From contig CM074761.1 of assembly GCA_037355855.1 (NCBI GenBank), positions 1,364,001-1,428,000 of the forward strand: DNA of 64,000 bases, in the 5' to 3' direction. The stretch comes from Pseudo-nitzschia pungens. Its lineage: Eukaryota; Bacillariophyta; Bacillariophyceae; Bacillariales; Bacillariaceae. A program made the translations under genes and the position numbers. Under the pieces are notes generated by a model. That model saw only the letters and a program-made list of their open reading frames with translations. It did not search any database and was not told where the DNA came from. Of this stretch, positions 11,701 to 20,530 are shown one piece after another. The first letter of the stretch is position 1. Each line of letters starts with the position of its first letter.

Positions 11701-14700
11701 TGTTGTGCTCGAGACTCAAGAGACTGTGAAGACCGAAACTGACGTAGCGTCAGTTCAAATCCAAGATTCAGTCAAGACAGAGCCCGAAGTACTCGAAATG
11801 AACGGGGTCGACGAAGCAGAAGCTGATACAGAGACACTCCGAATCAGAGAAGCAGAATCAGAAGCTGAGATACTACGAGCTCAAGCAACAGCAGAGGAAC
11901 AAGAATTGGCCGACGCTGCTCGAATTCTAGCAGAACAACTCGAGGTTGCTCGGCGTGAAGTGGAGCAAACGGAAACGAGGAGTAGCGAAGCCCAAACGGG
12001 TGTGAACATCCCTGCCGTTACTGACGTGGAGACCGACCAAGTCGAAGTCATTAAGGACCCCGGTCCTTTAGCAGAATCCGCACCAGCTGTGGTCGAAAAT
12101 TTCGGTGGCAACTTTATTGTCAGCCAAGAAGCAAAGGAGCTTGGCAATGCGGGTGTAGCTTCTACCGTGCCAGACATAGAGAAAGGTAGTGTTTCCGACA
12201 AAAACATCGAAAAGCCCACATCTGAAATGGTGAAAGATGCAATCATTGCAGAGATAGAACCAGTTGCGGAATCATCGGTCGCTGAAAGCGAAGCCGAAGT
12301 ACGAAATGAAGACGGGCAAGGACCGGTAACTGTGCTTTTGGAGACTCTCGCAGCTGGTGGCACAGTACTTGGAGCAACGGAGTTGACAGGCGGAAAGGCT
12401 ACCGAGAACAGCCGAAATATTGTCGATTCTGCAACGGACATTTTTGAGAGCGGCAAACGAACAGTTCAATCAATCGGTGAAACGGGGAGGGAAGTAATCG
12501 ATGGCGGCAAACGAACTGTTCAATCGATCGAAGAAAGAGGAAGGGAAATAATCGATACCGGTAAAAGGACTGCGCAATCAGTCGCTGATACGGGTAGAGA
12601 AGTTATCGATACTGGGAAGAGGACTGCGCAATCAATCGCCAATACTGGGAGAGAGGTAGTCGACACTGGCAAGAGAACGTACGAAACAGTCGTGGCAACC
12701 GGAAAAGAAGTTATTGACACCGGAAAAAGGACCGTTGAAGCAATAGAAGAAACCGCAGAAAAAGTTGGAGCGAAGGGAAAACAAATATATGAAACCGGCC
12801 AGAAGTATGCCGGAATTGTCAACGACAAGGTGCCAGAAATCGTAGAAGCTGGAAAAGAAATAGCAGAAGACGAAGAAAAAATGAAGGCTATCGGTATTGG
12901 TACCGTTGCCATTGGAGCAACTATTAGTGCTGCCACTACGTCCTACGTAAAAGAAGAAGATATCGAAAGAGGTGGATCGAACGAGGATGATTCTCTGACG
13001 GAATCATCTAGCAAAATCATCAATTCGTATGTGAATTCAACCAGTGTGAGCGGCGCCAACGATCCCAAGAAAAAGTTTGCTCCGTCCAATAGAGATGAAA
13101 GAGAAGGCGAATTTTCAAGAATACCAGAAACTTCGAGCACCGGAGCTTTTTCGTCAACAAAAACCCCAGTGCTTCCCAAGGGATCTCGACCTTCAAAAAA
13201 CACAGTTCCTGAGAAGCAGATATCTTCAGCATTAAGCGTTCCTCCAAAGAAAACACCTTTCGTCAAGCAGTCAGGATTTGGAGTTCCATCGTCAAAAATC
13301 ACAGGTCCTGACAAGCAGGCATCTTCATCATTTGGTGTGGCTCCGAAGAAAACTCCTTTTGTCAAGCAGTCAGGATTTGGAGGTCCATCGTCAAAAACCA
13401 CAGGTCCTGACAAGCAGATATCTTCAGCATTTGGGGTGGCTCCGAAGAAAACTCCTTTTGTTAAGCAGTCAGGATTTGGAGGTCCATCGTCAGAAAACAC
13501 AGGTCCTGACAAGCAGGCATCTTCAGCATTTGGGGTGGCTCCGAAGAAAACTCCTTTTGTTAAGCAGTCAGGATTTGGAGGTCCATCGTCAGACAACACA
13601 GGTCCTGACAAGCAGGCATCTTCAGCATTTGGGGTGGCTCCGAAAAAAACTCCTTTTGTTAAGCAGTCAGGATTTGGAGGTCCATCGTCAGAAAACACAG
13701 GTCCTGACAAGCAGGCATCTTCAGCATTTGGGGTGGCTCCGAAAAAAACTCCTTTTGTTAAGCAGTCAGGATTTGGAGGTCCATCGTCAGAAAACACAGG
13801 TCCTGACAAGCAGGCATCTTCAGCATTTGGGGTGGCTCCGAAGAAAACTCCTTTTGTTAAGCAGTCAGGATTTGGAGGTCCATTGTCAAAAAACACAGGT
13901 CCTGACAAGCAGGCATCTTCATCATTTGGTGCGACTCCTTTTGTGAAGCAGCCAGGAGTTGCATCTCCGCCTTCTAAGAGTACTGAAATCGTCAAAGAGG
14001 CAGCTTCACCATTCGTAAGCGTGAAGACGATCGAAAAACCTGAGATTGATGAGGCGAAGTCTCAATCTTCTGGAGACGTCAAACCTCCCAAATCATCACT
14101 TCCACCGACATTTGGTCTCCCGTCAAGAACAATACCGTCGAAGGAAACCGAGACTGTAAGAGCTCAAGCCAAATTTCCTTTGTCCCCGAAGCAGGAAATA
14201 GGATCAGCGTCGAGTAATGGCGCTGCACCATTTGCTGGAGCACCGAAAAAGGATACTTTAGCTTTGAAATCTGGAGACACTTCGTCACTGGAGGTATCTG
14301 GCAAGAAACAGAGTCCAGATGCTAACAAGCGATCATCACCTTTTGGCCAAGCCAAGTCCAAATCTCCATTCCCTCTGAAAAACGCATCGTCAGATGAGAA
14401 CGAAGGAAGTGAAGATGAAATTCAGAATGCATCGCCGTTTGGTCAAGCTAAGTCAAAGTCTCCATTCCCTCTGAAGAAGGGAGCATTTGACAGTGCTTCG
14501 AAGAAGCCAAACTTTGACATCCCTTCAAAGAGACCAGGGGAAACTGAGAAAGAGACTACCGACGCGAATGCAGACAAGAAACCATCACCTTTCGGTCAAG
14601 CCAAGGCAAAGTCTGCATTTCCTTTGAAGAAGGGAGCCTTTGACAGCGCTCCAAAGAAACCAGACTTCGGTATCCCGTCGAAGGTGGGTGCAGACGCAGG

Positions 14701-17314
14701 TAAGAGTCCATCACCTTTTGGTCAAGCCAAGGCAAAGTCTCCATTTCCTTTGAAGAAGGGAGCGTTTGAAAGCGCTGCGAAGAAGCCAAACTTTGGCATC
14801 CCTTCAAAGGGGCTGGGAGCTGCTGAGGAAGAGGGCACCGACGTAGATGCAGAGAAGAAACCGTCACCTTTTGGTCAAGCCAAGGCAAAGTCTGCATTTC
14901 CTTTGAAGAAGGGTGCCTTTGACAGCGCTCCAAAGAAACCAGACTTTGGTATCCTGTCGAAGGAGGGTGCAGACGCAGACGCAGACGCAGGTAAGAGTCC
15001 ATCACCTTTTGGTCAAGCCAAGGCAAAGTCTGCATTTCCTTTGAAGAACGGAACCTTTGACGGCGCCGCAAAGAAGCCAAATTTTGGCATCCCTTCAAAG
15101 GGGCCGGGAGCTGCTGAGGAAGAGAGCACCGACGAAGATGCAGAGAAGAAACCATCACCTTTTGGTCAAGCCAAGGCAAAGTCTCCATTTCCTTTGAAGA
15201 AGGGAGCGTTTGAAAGCGCCGCAAAGAAGCCAAATTTTGGCATCCCTTCAAAGGGACAAGGAGCTGCTGAGGAAGAGAGCACCGACGCAGATGCAGAGAA
15301 GAAACCATCACCTTTCGGTCAAGCCAAGGCAAAGTCTCCATTTCCTTTGAAGAAGGGAGCATTTGAAGGCGCTGCAAAGAAGCCAAACTTTGGCATCCCT
15401 TCAAAGGGGCCGGGAGCTGCTGAGGAAGAGGGCACCGACGTAGATACTGAGAAGAAACCGTCACCTTTTGGTCAAGCCAAGGCAAAGTCTGCATTTCCTT
15501 TGAAGAAGGGAGCCTTTGGCAGCGCTCCAAAGAAACCAGACTTTGGTATCCTGTCGAAGGAGGGTGCAGACGCAGACGCAGGTAAGAGTCCATCACCTTT
15601 TGGTCAAGCCAAGGCAAAGTCTGCATTTCCTTTGAAGAACGGAACCTTTGACGGCGCCGCAAAGAAGCCAAATTTTGGCATCCCTTCAAAGGGGCCGGGA
15701 GCTGCTGAGGAAGAGAGCACCGACGAAGATGCAGAGAAGAAACCATCACCTTTTGGTCAAGCCAAGGCAAAGTCTCCATTTCCTTTGAAGAAGGGAGCGT
15801 TTGAAAGCGCCGCAAAGAAGCCAAATTTTGGCATCCCTTCAAAGGGACCAGGAGCTGCTGAGGAAGAGAGCACCGACGCAGATGCAGAGAAGAAACCATC
15901 ACCTTTCGGTCAAGCCAAGGCAAAGTCTCCATTTCCTTTGAAGAAGGGAGCGTTTGAAAGCGCTGCGAAGAAGCCAAACTTTGGTATCCCTTCAAAGGGA
16001 CCAGGAGCTGCTGAGGAAGAGGGTACCGACGCAGATGCAGAGAAGAAACCATCACCTTTTGGTCAAGCCAAGGCAAAGTCTGCATTCCCTTTGAAGAAAG
16101 GAGCGTTTGAAGGCGCTGCAAAGAAGCCAAATTTTGGCATCTCTTCAAAAGGCGCGGATGTAGGCGACACGGAAGCGGGTGCAAACGCAGGTAAGAGTCC
16201 ATCACCTTTTGGTCAAGCCAAGGCAAAGTCTCCGTTCTCTCTGAAGAAGGCAACTTTCGAAGGGTCTGCGAAGAAAGCTAGCTTTGGTTCTCCTCCGAAG
16301 GGGGCAGAATCAGTTGACAAGAGCAAGAATGCAGATGCGGATAAACAACATTCGCCTTTTGGTCAAGCCAAAACGAACTCTCCTCAAAAACAAAATCTTC
16401 TTTCCCTTCTTGAAACCACAACAAACATGCCGAAGTCAGATTCGACAGAAGTCAATGACGCTACAACTAATGGTATATTGCCTGAAGCATCTGACGATGA
16501 AGAAGATGCAGATTCTAGTGAAGCAATCCCTCCTCAAAAGCAAAATCTTCTTTCCGCTCTACAAAGTGCAACGAAGAAAACAAATTTTGATATTCTACCG
16601 AACGCAGATTCAACGAATAGGGAAAGCACTGCAAACGCATCGAAGAGTCCATCCTCTTTTGGGCAAACCAAAGCGAAGTTCCCTTTTCCTTCTAAAAAGG
16701 CATCGTTTGAAAATGGGGTGAATAGGCCATTCTTTGGCAATCCTTCGAAGGCAGAATCAATCGACAGTAAAGAGGGTCCTGATGAGATTGAACGTGACTA
16801 TTTCACTGATACTTCGAGTAAAGTACGGGATGAAGTGCAGAAGTCTGGCACTGAGAACGACAATGTAACGATAGACAGCAACAAAGAGAAATATAGCAGC
16901 CAAAAGGACTCTTTCTTTTCCGAGGAAACTGAGTCGTCGCGATCTACAACAGACCGAGAACAGAGCGGAGAGTCCTCATATTTGACTGAAGAGAACCAAA
17001 AAGACTTTTTCCCTCAACCATTATCAGCGCAACCAGATGATTCAGTTTATGGCATAGAATCACGTGCTGAAGCGAGCGACGACGAGGATCAAGAATCGGC
17101 ATACTTCACAGAGAAAAACGAAAGAAATTTTTTCCCGCGACCGTCTCCTTCTCCATCTCAAATAGGCGACGATTATTCAAAACCCCGGATACAAGCGATG
17201 GAAGAAATGGCGTTGGGCGCGAACGACGAAGAGTTCGGCAAAACGCCCGATGAACTCATGGCTGAGGTGATGAGACTAGCGCGCGAGCAAGAAGAGAGAG
17301 AATCCAGGGGATGA
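8768..17314 (+). CDS. Giant multi-repeat protein with plastid-type presequence and SPFG repeats
   Basis: A 2848-aa uninterrupted frame; start at ATG 8768 or 8855 (residue 30). Residues about 56-84 are a hydrophobic signal-like segment ending NVFVDS-FSFNPF, matching the diatom plastid motif (cleavage before Phe85). In order: Ala/Thr/Val-rich region; hydrophobic stretch (VATLAAATTAAAAVTLGG); about 18 copies of a 17-aa charged helix unit (EAEARAEALRIEAAEKA); acidic region; about six 18-aa units (TGREVIDTGKRTAQSIAN); a hydrophobic stretch (IGIGTVAIGATISAATTSYV); about eight 33-aa units (FGVAPKKTPFVKQSGFGG); 15 units of about 51 aa centred on SPFGQAKAKSPFPLKKG; then an acidic C-terminal region with two copies of an FFPxP motif and a helical end. 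No enzymatic domain is visible. Composition and spacing fit a multivalent disordered scaffold. The gene at 24009 has the same plan with different repeats. Function is unknown; a pyrenoid or thylakoid scaffold is inference. A silica-vesicle protein is the main alternative, given the Lys/Ser-rich repeats. Confidence 0.8.
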   Translation: MKTSDNTQAGTSSLSSNSVACNNFEELTSMQRTRSFTNAKQLRHKSRRRNESNKRAFFLLATTAAAAATICLPSSPSMNVFVDSFSFNPFNRRIGWRRKSSTDSDGRIVSVASSPSAGDDVQNMNRSFQKNMQPNSNNNSDNNATPSLVDWKVESDGRITGRSINHPLIPDGELVTTASLDPSSLASGVKAGDVVSTIKGTRYELLKPPPVGSSYFAASASSGNKEKVLKEDIVSYTKLPYDQQLAFLEELTDMVKTVQTEPGVATPASLSTIASTVAPVASAQASALNVVPQVIEPVTASNVAPVATTSTPVASTPIPQAQQVKADLSPAVDNVYQGNQQQSVQPMNNVTPKRPTFSIRNAQEQKDEKSSNSNDSSNNNVLGGVATLAAATTAAAAVTLGGQTELGTEAFDGAKRQVEAQIPVAKELISSVNTQVQRQSKVVLPYLEEQIRIAEAKLEEAHLDEKAKKAWNEMADYLADQELARKQRTTVASSQLNEALTPQDSFKQAIGEEAMGAATIPAATTAKPVAGSGTLASSIEEAATTAAVASASSPQSLAEELKALKAEQAKALERARAEARAEALQFQAAEKAQAEARAEALAAEKAEAEARAEALRIEATEKAEALRIQSEEKAKAEARAEALAAEKAEAEARAEALRIEAAEKADAEARAEALRIEAAEKAEALRIEEAEKAEAEARAEALRIEAAEKAEAEARAEALRIEEAEKAEAEARAEALRIEAAEKAEAEARAEALRIEAAEKAEAEARAEALRIEEAEKAEAEARAEALRIEAAEKAEAEARAEALRIEEAEKAEAEAQAEALRIEAAEKAEAETRAEALRIEAAEKAEAEARAEALRIEEAEKAEAEARAEALRIEAAEKAEAEARAEALRMEEAEKAEAEAQAEALRIEAAEKAEAETRAEALRIEEAEEAEVEARALQLEEEVKAKAVAETEKFQAQAQEKAEAEPLTIQQGEEVEGVVLETQETVKTETDVASVQIQDSVKTEPEVLEMNGVDEAEADTETLRIREAESEAEILRAQATAEEQELADAARILAEQLEVARREVEQTETRSSEAQTGVNIPAVTDVETDQVEVIKDPGPLAESAPAVVENFGGNFIVSQEAKELGNAGVASTVPDIEKGSVSDKNIEKPTSEMVKDAIIAEIEPVAESSVAESEAEVRNEDGQGPVTVLLETLAAGGTVLGATELTGGKATENSRNIVDSATDIFESGKRTVQSIGETGREVIDGGKRTVQSIEERGREIIDTGKRTAQSVADTGREVIDTGKRTAQSIANTGREVVDTGKRTYETVVATGKEVIDTGKRTVEAIEETAEKVGAKGKQIYETGQKYAGIVNDKVPEIVEAGKEIAEDEEKMKAIGIGTVAIGATISAATTSYVKEEDIERGGSNEDDSLTESSSKIINSYVNSTSVSGANDPKKKFAPSNRDEREGEFSRIPETSSTGAFSSTKTPVLPKGSRPSKNTVPEKQISSALSVPPKKTPFVKQSGFGVPSSKITGPDKQASSSFGVAPKKTPFVKQSGFGGPSSKTTGPDKQISSAFGVAPKKTPFVKQSGFGGPSSENTGPDKQASSAFGVAPKKTPFVKQSGFGGPSSDNTGPDKQASSAFGVAPKKTPFVKQSGFGGPSSENTGPDKQASSAFGVAPKKTPFVKQSGFGGPSSENTGPDKQASSAFGVAPKKTPFVKQSGFGGPLSKNTGPDKQASSSFGATPFVKQPGVASPPSKSTEIVKEAASPFVSVKTIEKPEIDEAKSQSSGDVKPPKSSLPPTFGLPSRTIPSKETETVRAQAKFPLSPKQEIGSASSNGAAPFAGAPKKDTLALKSGDTSSLEVSGKKQSPDANKRSSPFGQAKSKSPFPLKNASSDENEGSEDEIQNASPFGQAKSKSPFPLKKGAFDSASKKPNFDIPSKRPGETEKETTDANADKKPSPFGQAKAKSAFPLKKGAFDSAPKKPDFGIPSKVGADAGKSPSPFGQAKAKSPFPLKKGAFESAAKKPNFGIPSKGLGAAEEEGTDVDAEKKPSPFGQAKAKSAFPLKKGAFDSAPKKPDFGILSKEGADADADAGKSPSPFGQAKAKSAFPLKNGTFDGAAKKPNFGIPSKGPGAAEEESTDEDAEKKPSPFGQAKAKSPFPLKKGAFESAAKKPNFGIPSKGQGAAEEESTDADAEKKPSPFGQAKAKSPFPLKKGAFEGAAKKPNFGIPSKGPGAAEEEGTDVDTEKKPSPFGQAKAKSAFPLKKGAFGSAPKKPDFGILSKEGADADAGKSPSPFGQAKAKSAFPLKNGTFDGAAKKPNFGIPSKGPGAAEEESTDEDAEKKPSPFGQAKAKSPFPLKKGAFESAAKKPNFGIPSKGPGAAEEESTDADAEKKPSPFGQAKAKSPFPLKKGAFESAAKKPNFGIPSKGPGAAEEEGTDADAEKKPSPFGQAKAKSAFPLKKGAFEGAAKKPNFGISSKGADVGDTEAGANAGKSPSPFGQAKAKSPFSLKKATFEGSAKKASFGSPPKGAESVDKSKNADADKQHSPFGQAKTNSPQKQNLLSLLETTTNMPKSDSTEVNDATTNGILPEASDDEEDADSSEAIPPQKQNLLSALQSATKKTNFDILPNADSTNRESTANASKSPSSFGQTKAKFPFPSKKASFENGVNRPFFGNPSKAESIDSKEGPDEIERDYFTDTSSKVRDEVQKSGTENDNVTIDSNKEKYSSQKDSFFSEETESSRSTTDREQSGESSYLTEENQKDFFPQPLSAQPDDSVYGIESRAEASDDEDQESAYFTEKNERNFFPRPSPSPSQIGDDYSKPRIQAMEEMALGANDEEFGKTPDELMAEVMRLAREQEERESRG
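10440..11580 (+). repeat. 51-bp tandem repeat encoding 17-aa charged helix, about 18 copies
   Basis: The unit gca-gag-gcc-gag-gca-cga repeats with a 51-bp period. Each copy encodes the helix EAEARAEALRIEAAEKA or its variant with IEEAEKA. Alternating Glu and Arg/Lys favours a stable single alpha helix or coiled coil. Copies are almost identical at DNA level, indicating recent expansion or homogenisation. Confidence 0.9.
12434..12760 (+). repeat. 54-bp repeat encoding 18-aa TGREVIDTGKRT units, about 6 copies
   Basis: Diverged 18-residue units with conserved Thr-Gly-Arg/Lys-Glu and Thr-Gly-Lys-Arg-Thr words. They precede a hydrophobic stretch that could cross or enter a membrane. Confidence 0.8.
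13203..13945 (+). repeat. 99-bp tandem repeat, about 8 copies
   Basis: GGTCCTGACAAGCAGGC recurs at 13304, 13403, 13502 and onward at 99-bp steps. The unit encodes 33 residues containing FGVAPKKTPFVKQSGFGG. The first copy is diverged and the last is shortened. Confidence 0.9.
14330..16400 (+). repeat. About 153-bp tandem repeat encoding SPFGQAK units, 15 copies
   Basis: The word for SPFGQAKAKS recurs 15 times, commonly 153 bp apart (for example 15152 and 15305), with shorter spacers in some copies. Units 5-8 and 9-12 repeat the same order of variants, giving a higher-order period of 591 bp (15050 to 15641). A degenerate sixteenth unit (SSFGQTKAKFPFPS) follows near 16650. Confidence 0.9.
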
Positions 17315-18306
17315 CAAGTTCGACTGGCTCTCTAGTCATAATAAACAAACGAATCAAAGACCTCTACGTTGTAAAGTAACATTTCGGTGACTGTTTGTCG
17401 TTTGGCGGATTGCCAACATGAGCTGAAAATTTATTTTGTGGTTTGTGTTTTGGAGGCTTTAAGGACATCAATAGCGATCACACTTGTATTTCCTTTGACC
17501 TGTCATTTCGAATCGTGAAAGTCTCAATTGATTGAGCAGTATCACAAATAACTCTGAGACCGGTTCCAAAATCTCTTTTCGGTTCGTCTGATAGGCGTGC
17601 CCTCTTGCAAAAATGTAAAAAATGATCTCTACTTGCTATCGCAAAACTCGTCGTGGTTGTAACTGTAGTCTTTGTATCACTATGACAATTGCATGTCGAT
17701 TGCGACACCTCCTTCGGGTGACAATATGTATTTGGCAAGCTCTCCTCAACATCAGTTCCGAGGACAAGATTCTCACAGAACCGATGCCAACATCGCCCAT
17801 CGCCCATCGCTAGAAGTCCAAGTACGAGTAATTTTTAAGCTTTTACCGTTTGTCCAATTCTGACAAACAATCTGTCTCTTTCACAAGGCTTACTTATTTT
17901 CGTTCTTCTCTCAAGGGCGGTATGAATACCGTTCGAAATTCTTTTTTCAGGCGAGGTATTGGGCGCGACAAAAACACGACTAGAAAACTTTGATCTGATC
18001 GAACGAATCGACCAACGAGAAAAAAGTATCTTTGCTTCAAGTGTAAAATCTCATTTTTCTCCCCACGATTACCTCGTGCACTTGACCTCGTGAACATACC
18101 ACTTCGAGTGTTGCCCGGAGGTGTCATCCTTAACTTACTGTTTCCTTTTGTTGATGATTGATTCTTCTCTCAAATGCAATTCTCAACTCACAATAGAATT
18201 CGATCCATAAAAGAATCGAGAAAGAATAATAAGAATGACAAAAGCAACTACATTTTCCAAAACACACCAAGCAAGGGGAGCTATTTCATCCCCTACACCA
18301 TTCAAG
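17315..18306. other. Intergenic region, no gene seen
   Basis: Follows the stop of the giant repeat gene and leads to the DUF1279 gene. Short open frames on both strands (17478-17807 minus, 17622-17863 plus, 17894-18127 minus) have no start context or protein-like pattern. An in-frame ATG at 18235 upstream of the preferred DUF1279 start belongs to that gene's leader. Confidence 0.5.
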
Positions 18307-19380
18307 ATGGTGCGAACAATTGTTTCATCTTTCTCATTGTTCGCAATACTGTTGATCATTCATAACGATGTCTTTGTTACAGTAGACGCCTTCGCAACAA
18401 TTAGCAAGGCCCAGAACCCAGCTGCCAATACGGTCGAGAAGACTATACTGTGGTCTTCGTTGAAAACGTCAACTCTGGAGGAAGAAACTGCTAAAGACAA
18501 TATTCTGGAAACTCCCGAGCTGGGCTCGCCAGAATCGTTGTCGGAAAATGATTCGATTGAAGAAGAGGCCAAGAAGGACATCAACGCAGACGCTGATATC
18601 AAGGCATTGATGGACGGCGAAGAAAAGAAGGATGAGTCAGAAGAAGAAAATCTAATGCAACAAATCAAGGATTCAGGTGTCGCCGGAGTCATCAGCTATG
18701 CGGCCTGGGAATTTGCCTTCTGGACTGTTAGCGTTCCCGTCTGCATTTTGGGTTACAAGGAAGTAACCGGGTGCGTGTAATGAAATTATGATGATGATAA
18801 TTTTTGCGGAAATTGGACGTGGATTGTTTTTCGGTTTCTAACATTGCCTCGTTTGTCTCTCGCGACATGCATTGAATGTTGTCAATTAATGACAAAAATC
18901 GAACGTGGCAACAAAAACAGCCATTGGCCAGACTTCCAAGACAAAGATGACTTGTCGAAACTAGGTGCCGAGGCCTTTGCGTTCGTTAACTTTGCAAGAT
19001 TTGCTGTTCCCCTACGAATTGGCTTAGCTTTGGGCACTACTCCATGGATCCAGGAAAATGTTGTCGACGTCTTCTTCGTAGAAGACAATAAAGATGATGG
19101 CAGTGCCAAGGAAATGGTTGTAGACAACAGTGAAAACGCAAATGATGTGGACGACAAAATCGGTGAAATACTTGTAGAAACAATCGATGTTGAGAACGAT
19201 GACAAGACCATCGAAATGACCACGCCCGAAAATGGAGAAAGTGACTCCAATAGCGATAGCAGTTCTCCCCCCAGCGTCGAGGAGGAAGCCACCCAAACCA
19301 CTGTGGGTCGCTTTCGCGTTCGGGCTCGCATCGGAAACCTCATCAATCGTATTTTGAGACGCAAATCTTCGACAGAATAA
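18307..19380 (+). CDS. Plastid-targeted DUF1279 (FAM210-like) membrane protein, 2 exons
   Basis: Exons 18307-18770 and 18921-19380 join through a 150-bp intron (gtgcgt...aaaaacag); the junction codon is GG|C (Gly), giving EVTG-HWPDF, and the total is 307 aa. ATG 18307 is preferred over ATG 18235 because it starts a clean signal peptide (MVRTIVSSFSLFAILLIIHN) that ends FVTVDA-FATIS, the diatom plastid motif. A Ser/Glu-rich linker follows. The domain GVAGVISYAAWEFAFWTVSV ... EVTGHWPDF ... LGAEAFAFVNFARFAVPL ... ALGTTPWIQENVV then matches what I know of DUF1279, a small membrane-associated domain also found in FAM210 proteins. The C-terminus is acidic, ending in a basic stretch. The biochemical role is unknown; the thylakoid or inner envelope is the inferred location. 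Confidence 0.8.
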
Positions 19381-20530
19381 AGTGAAAATCAATAGAAGGA
19401 GAGCAAAAAGGTTGAGTGTGTTTTGAATAAAACATTTTTTTGGTCAAGAAGATCTCTAGATTTCAGTCCCAGGGTACGGTATGTATTCGGTATTATCATC
19501 AGATCTAGATTTAAATGTTTGGACTTATTCTTAGCCTTGGATGGAGACCCGGTCTTCTCTTCGCCCGTAGCTAGATGATAGATGACTGCGAGTCACGATG
19601 GACAAAGCGAAGATGAATTTTACAGTGCGGTGACCACAAGGTGTTTGGCACTGCCAAACATTATTGCAGCAATAACCAAAGAGATATTGCACCGCAAAGA
19701 TTCTCTGAGGGTATAAGTGAAGCATACAGTATAGTATTGAGAAGGATTGAAATTTCCGACAAACCGTGACTGATTTCATAATATGTTTGATTGACCATAG
19801 TAAATCAGTTTATTTCATCGACAGCTTATCAGCGTCCATAACAATCGTAAGAGAGTACTTCGCTCTTTCGTCCTGGAATAGGCATTGACCGACTAATATC
19901 GTCGATTCTTTCTTCGTCATACTTAGACACTGATTGACGGAAATCGTCGAGTATTTCTTCCTCATCCTAACGCGTATCGCTTGCTTGGTTAGGATTGGTG
20001 ACCCTCACTGCAATGCAATAACGACGATAACGAAGGAGACAAAGTGGCAACGAAGCAATAGATCTGCAAAGTAGGTAGGATGCGTTCATTTCGTAGTTTC
20101 CATCATGTTTGGGAACTGATATTGGTGCAGTAGTTGGTGAAGATAGAGATATGCAGTGAGCATAAGCTTTGATGAGGTGCATTTCGCTGCCCTGTTGATA
20201 TGAGAGGGGGTAAAGAAAGAATAACTCGTTTAAGTATGTGCCAGCCACCCAAATTTCTCGCATGGCGAGTCAAGTAGGCCTGCATATGACTCTTCCAATT
20301 TTACCGGCAGTCTCTACCCTTTTTGAAGACGATCATTGTGACAATATTGCTTTGAAGGTCACATTCTAACATCGACCATGTGTTCTACCACTCACTAATC
20401 GTTTTCGACCGAATTACCGCTAGAATCTAACGATGACAATGAGGTGCATGATTTTTCACTTCCACTGCCATGTATTCTTTGGAATTTGTAGGCATTTCTA
20501 CTGCTCGTTATCATAGTTTGGCGATTTTTT
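19381..20530. other. Intergenic region, no gene seen
   Basis: Lies between the 3' ends of two convergent genes. Frames at 19531-19779 and 19967-20285 (minus) are short and featureless. I see no RNA gene. Confidence 0.55.

Noticed and set aside
14556..16253. Long minus-strand open frame (565 aa) over the SPFGQAK array, and similar ones at 5504-6547, 10655-11719, 12943-13995 and 24467-25906
   Set aside because: They are antisense shadows kept open by the in-frame tandem repeats of the plus-strand genes. The plus-strand products have signal peptides and sensible composition; the antisense ones do not.
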